Shown piece after piece: positions 4,858-5,558 of a stretch of 5,558 nucleotides of DNA; positions within the stretch are counted from its first letter, which is position 1, and each line of letters starts with the position of its first letter. The DNA comes from an uncultured Spirochaetia bacterium. GTDB taxonomy: Bacteria; Spirochaetota; UBA4802; JAGODF01. The stretch is taken from NCBI GenBank assembly GCA_937967705.1, contig CALCJG010000003.1, positions 1-5,558 of the forward strand, written 5' to 3'. The position numbers were made by a program, and so were the translations under genes. Under the pieces are notes generated by a model. The model was not told the DNA's origin. It searched no databases and was given only the letters and a program-made list of their open reading frames with translations.

Positions 4858-5558
4858 ATGCCCCGAACAAGGATATCTCACAGGAAGCTGATAACCCTGG
4901 CTCTTCTGATCACCATGATCCTGTGCGGCGCTTGCGGAAAGAAGGAGGCTCAGCATTCCCAGAAGCCCCTGGTGGTGGGCTGGAGCCTCTGGAACGGCTG
5001 GTACCCCATGGCCCTGGCCCAGGAGCTGAAACTCTTCGAGAAACACGGTGTTGCCGTGCGCCCGGTGCTCTACAGGAACTACTCCGACATCCTGCCCGAC
5101 CTGAGCAGCGGCAAGCTGGACGCCGGCTTCAGCGGCATGTACGAGACCCTCAAGGCCAACATCCCGGACATCCGGATAGTACTGGTGACCGATCACTCCA
5201 ACGGCGCTGAAGGCCTCATCGTAGCCCCTTCCATCCGGTCGCCCGGCGATCTCAGGGGCAAGCGTATCGGAACTCAGGGGGCCCTCTCGGGCAGCGAGTT
5301 TCTCATAACGACCTATCTGAGAATCCGCGGCATCTCTCCCCGGGATATCAGCATGCTGAGCGTCCCCCCGGAAAATGTGCTTGAACAGATGCCCCGGAAA
5401 ATCCAGGGGGGCTACACCTGGGACCCCTTCCTGACCCAGGGAGAGAAGAAGGGGTACCGACTCCTCTTCACGACGGCCGATATGCCGGGACTCATTGTGG
5501 ACATTGTGGCCTTCCACGGAGCGGTGGCGAAATCCCGCCCGGAGGATGTTAAGGCCTT
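4858..5558 (+). CDS. NMT1/THI5-like (SsuA-type) periplasmic substrate-binding protein (3' partial)
   Basis: The first 233 residues of a binding protein of the family that captures sulfonates, nitrate or thiamine-pyrimidine precursors for ABC importers; the substrate cannot be read here. Residues 1-26 are an export signal: basic MPRTRISHRK, hydrophobic LITLALLITMIL, then CGAC, with Cys26 a possible lipidation site although the -3 residue is Cys rather than the usual Leu. Family features: VVGWSLWNGWYPMALAQEL at 39-57, LFEKHGV at 59-65, the LSSGKLDAGFSG stretch at 82-93, DHSNGAEGLIVAP at 112-124, SPGDLRGKRIGTQ at 128-140, GGYTWDPF at 184-191 and ADMPGLIVDIVAF at 207-219. ATG 4858 has GGAGG (4847-4851) six bases upstream. 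The frame is open at the right edge. The GGYTWDPF/PGLI segment resembles binding domains that I recall fused to PAS, kinase or GGDEF modules, so the full product may be a sensor rather than a free binding protein. Confidence 0.88.
   Translation, partial: MPRTRISHRKLITLALLITMILCGACGKKEAQHSQKPLVVGWSLWNGWYPMALAQELKLFEKHGVAVRPVLYRNYSDILPDLSSGKLDAGFSGMYETLKANIPDIRIVLVTDHSNGAEGLIVAPSIRSPGDLRGKRIGTQGALSGSEFLITTYLRIRGISPRDISMLSVPPENVLEQMPRKIQGGYTWDPFLTQGEKKGYRLLFTTADMPGLIVDIVAFHGAVAKSRPEDVKA

Noticed and set aside
4676..4891. A 71-codon + strand frame across the gap before the binding-protein gene
   Set aside because: No ribosome site, composition like random translation, and it overlaps the start of the real gene in another frame.
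4801..5517. A 238-codon minus-strand open frame
   Set aside because: It is antisense to the substrate-binding-protein gene, which has a signal peptide, a ribosome site and family motifs. The frame of that real gene is easily overlooked because it has no stop within the window.

Overview
The window reads as chromosomal DNA of a Gram-negative bacterium. The guess of a delta-proteobacterial (Desulfobacterota-like) relative rests on three things: a large membrane sensor with several PAS domains and a GGDEF output, the style of its extracytoplasmic domain, and good GGAGG ribosome binding sites. It is a guess from family resemblance, not a taxonomic proof. There are four well-supported genes plus a secreted ankyrin protein. 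I see no rRNA, tRNA, insertion sequence or CRISPR array.

Layout. (1) At the left edge, on the + strand, is a 5'-truncated diguanylate cyclase: membrane sensor, three PAS domains and a GGDEF domain with intact active and inhibitory sites (3-2249). (2) Converging on it from the right is a two-gene minus-strand operon. The first gene encodes a small, uncharacterised four-helix membrane protein (3433-3987). Its stop overlaps the start of a fumarylacetoacetate hydrolase (FAH) family enzyme (2411-3436) in an ATGA junction. The 161-bp convergent gap holds weak terminator candidates for both directions. (3) The 216-bp divergent region at 3988-4203 holds a possible promoter and two adjacent 5-3-5 palindromes in front of the minus-strand operon. 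(4) A short AT-rich gene for an exported ankyrin-repeat protein follows (4204-4539). (5) A 318-bp stretch (4540-4857) contains a candidate terminator, two overlapping 33-codon reading frames of doubtful status, a possible promoter and a compact tandem-palindrome element. (6) The right edge holds the N-terminal 233 residues of an NMT1/THI5-like (SsuA-type) periplasmic substrate-binding protein (4858 to the edge), which runs out of the window.

How they may work together. The only firm functional link is translational coupling of the membrane protein with the FAH-family enzyme. The cyclase would turn an extracytoplasmic or PAS-sensed signal into c-di-GMP. The substrate-binding protein could serve an ABC importer or be the sensor half of a longer signalling protein; the window ends before this can be decided. 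No obviously new multi-gene system is visible. The most unusual signals are the two regulatory-looking palindrome pairs, the uncharacterised membrane partner of the FAH enzyme, and the coupled micro-ORFs after the ankyrin gene.
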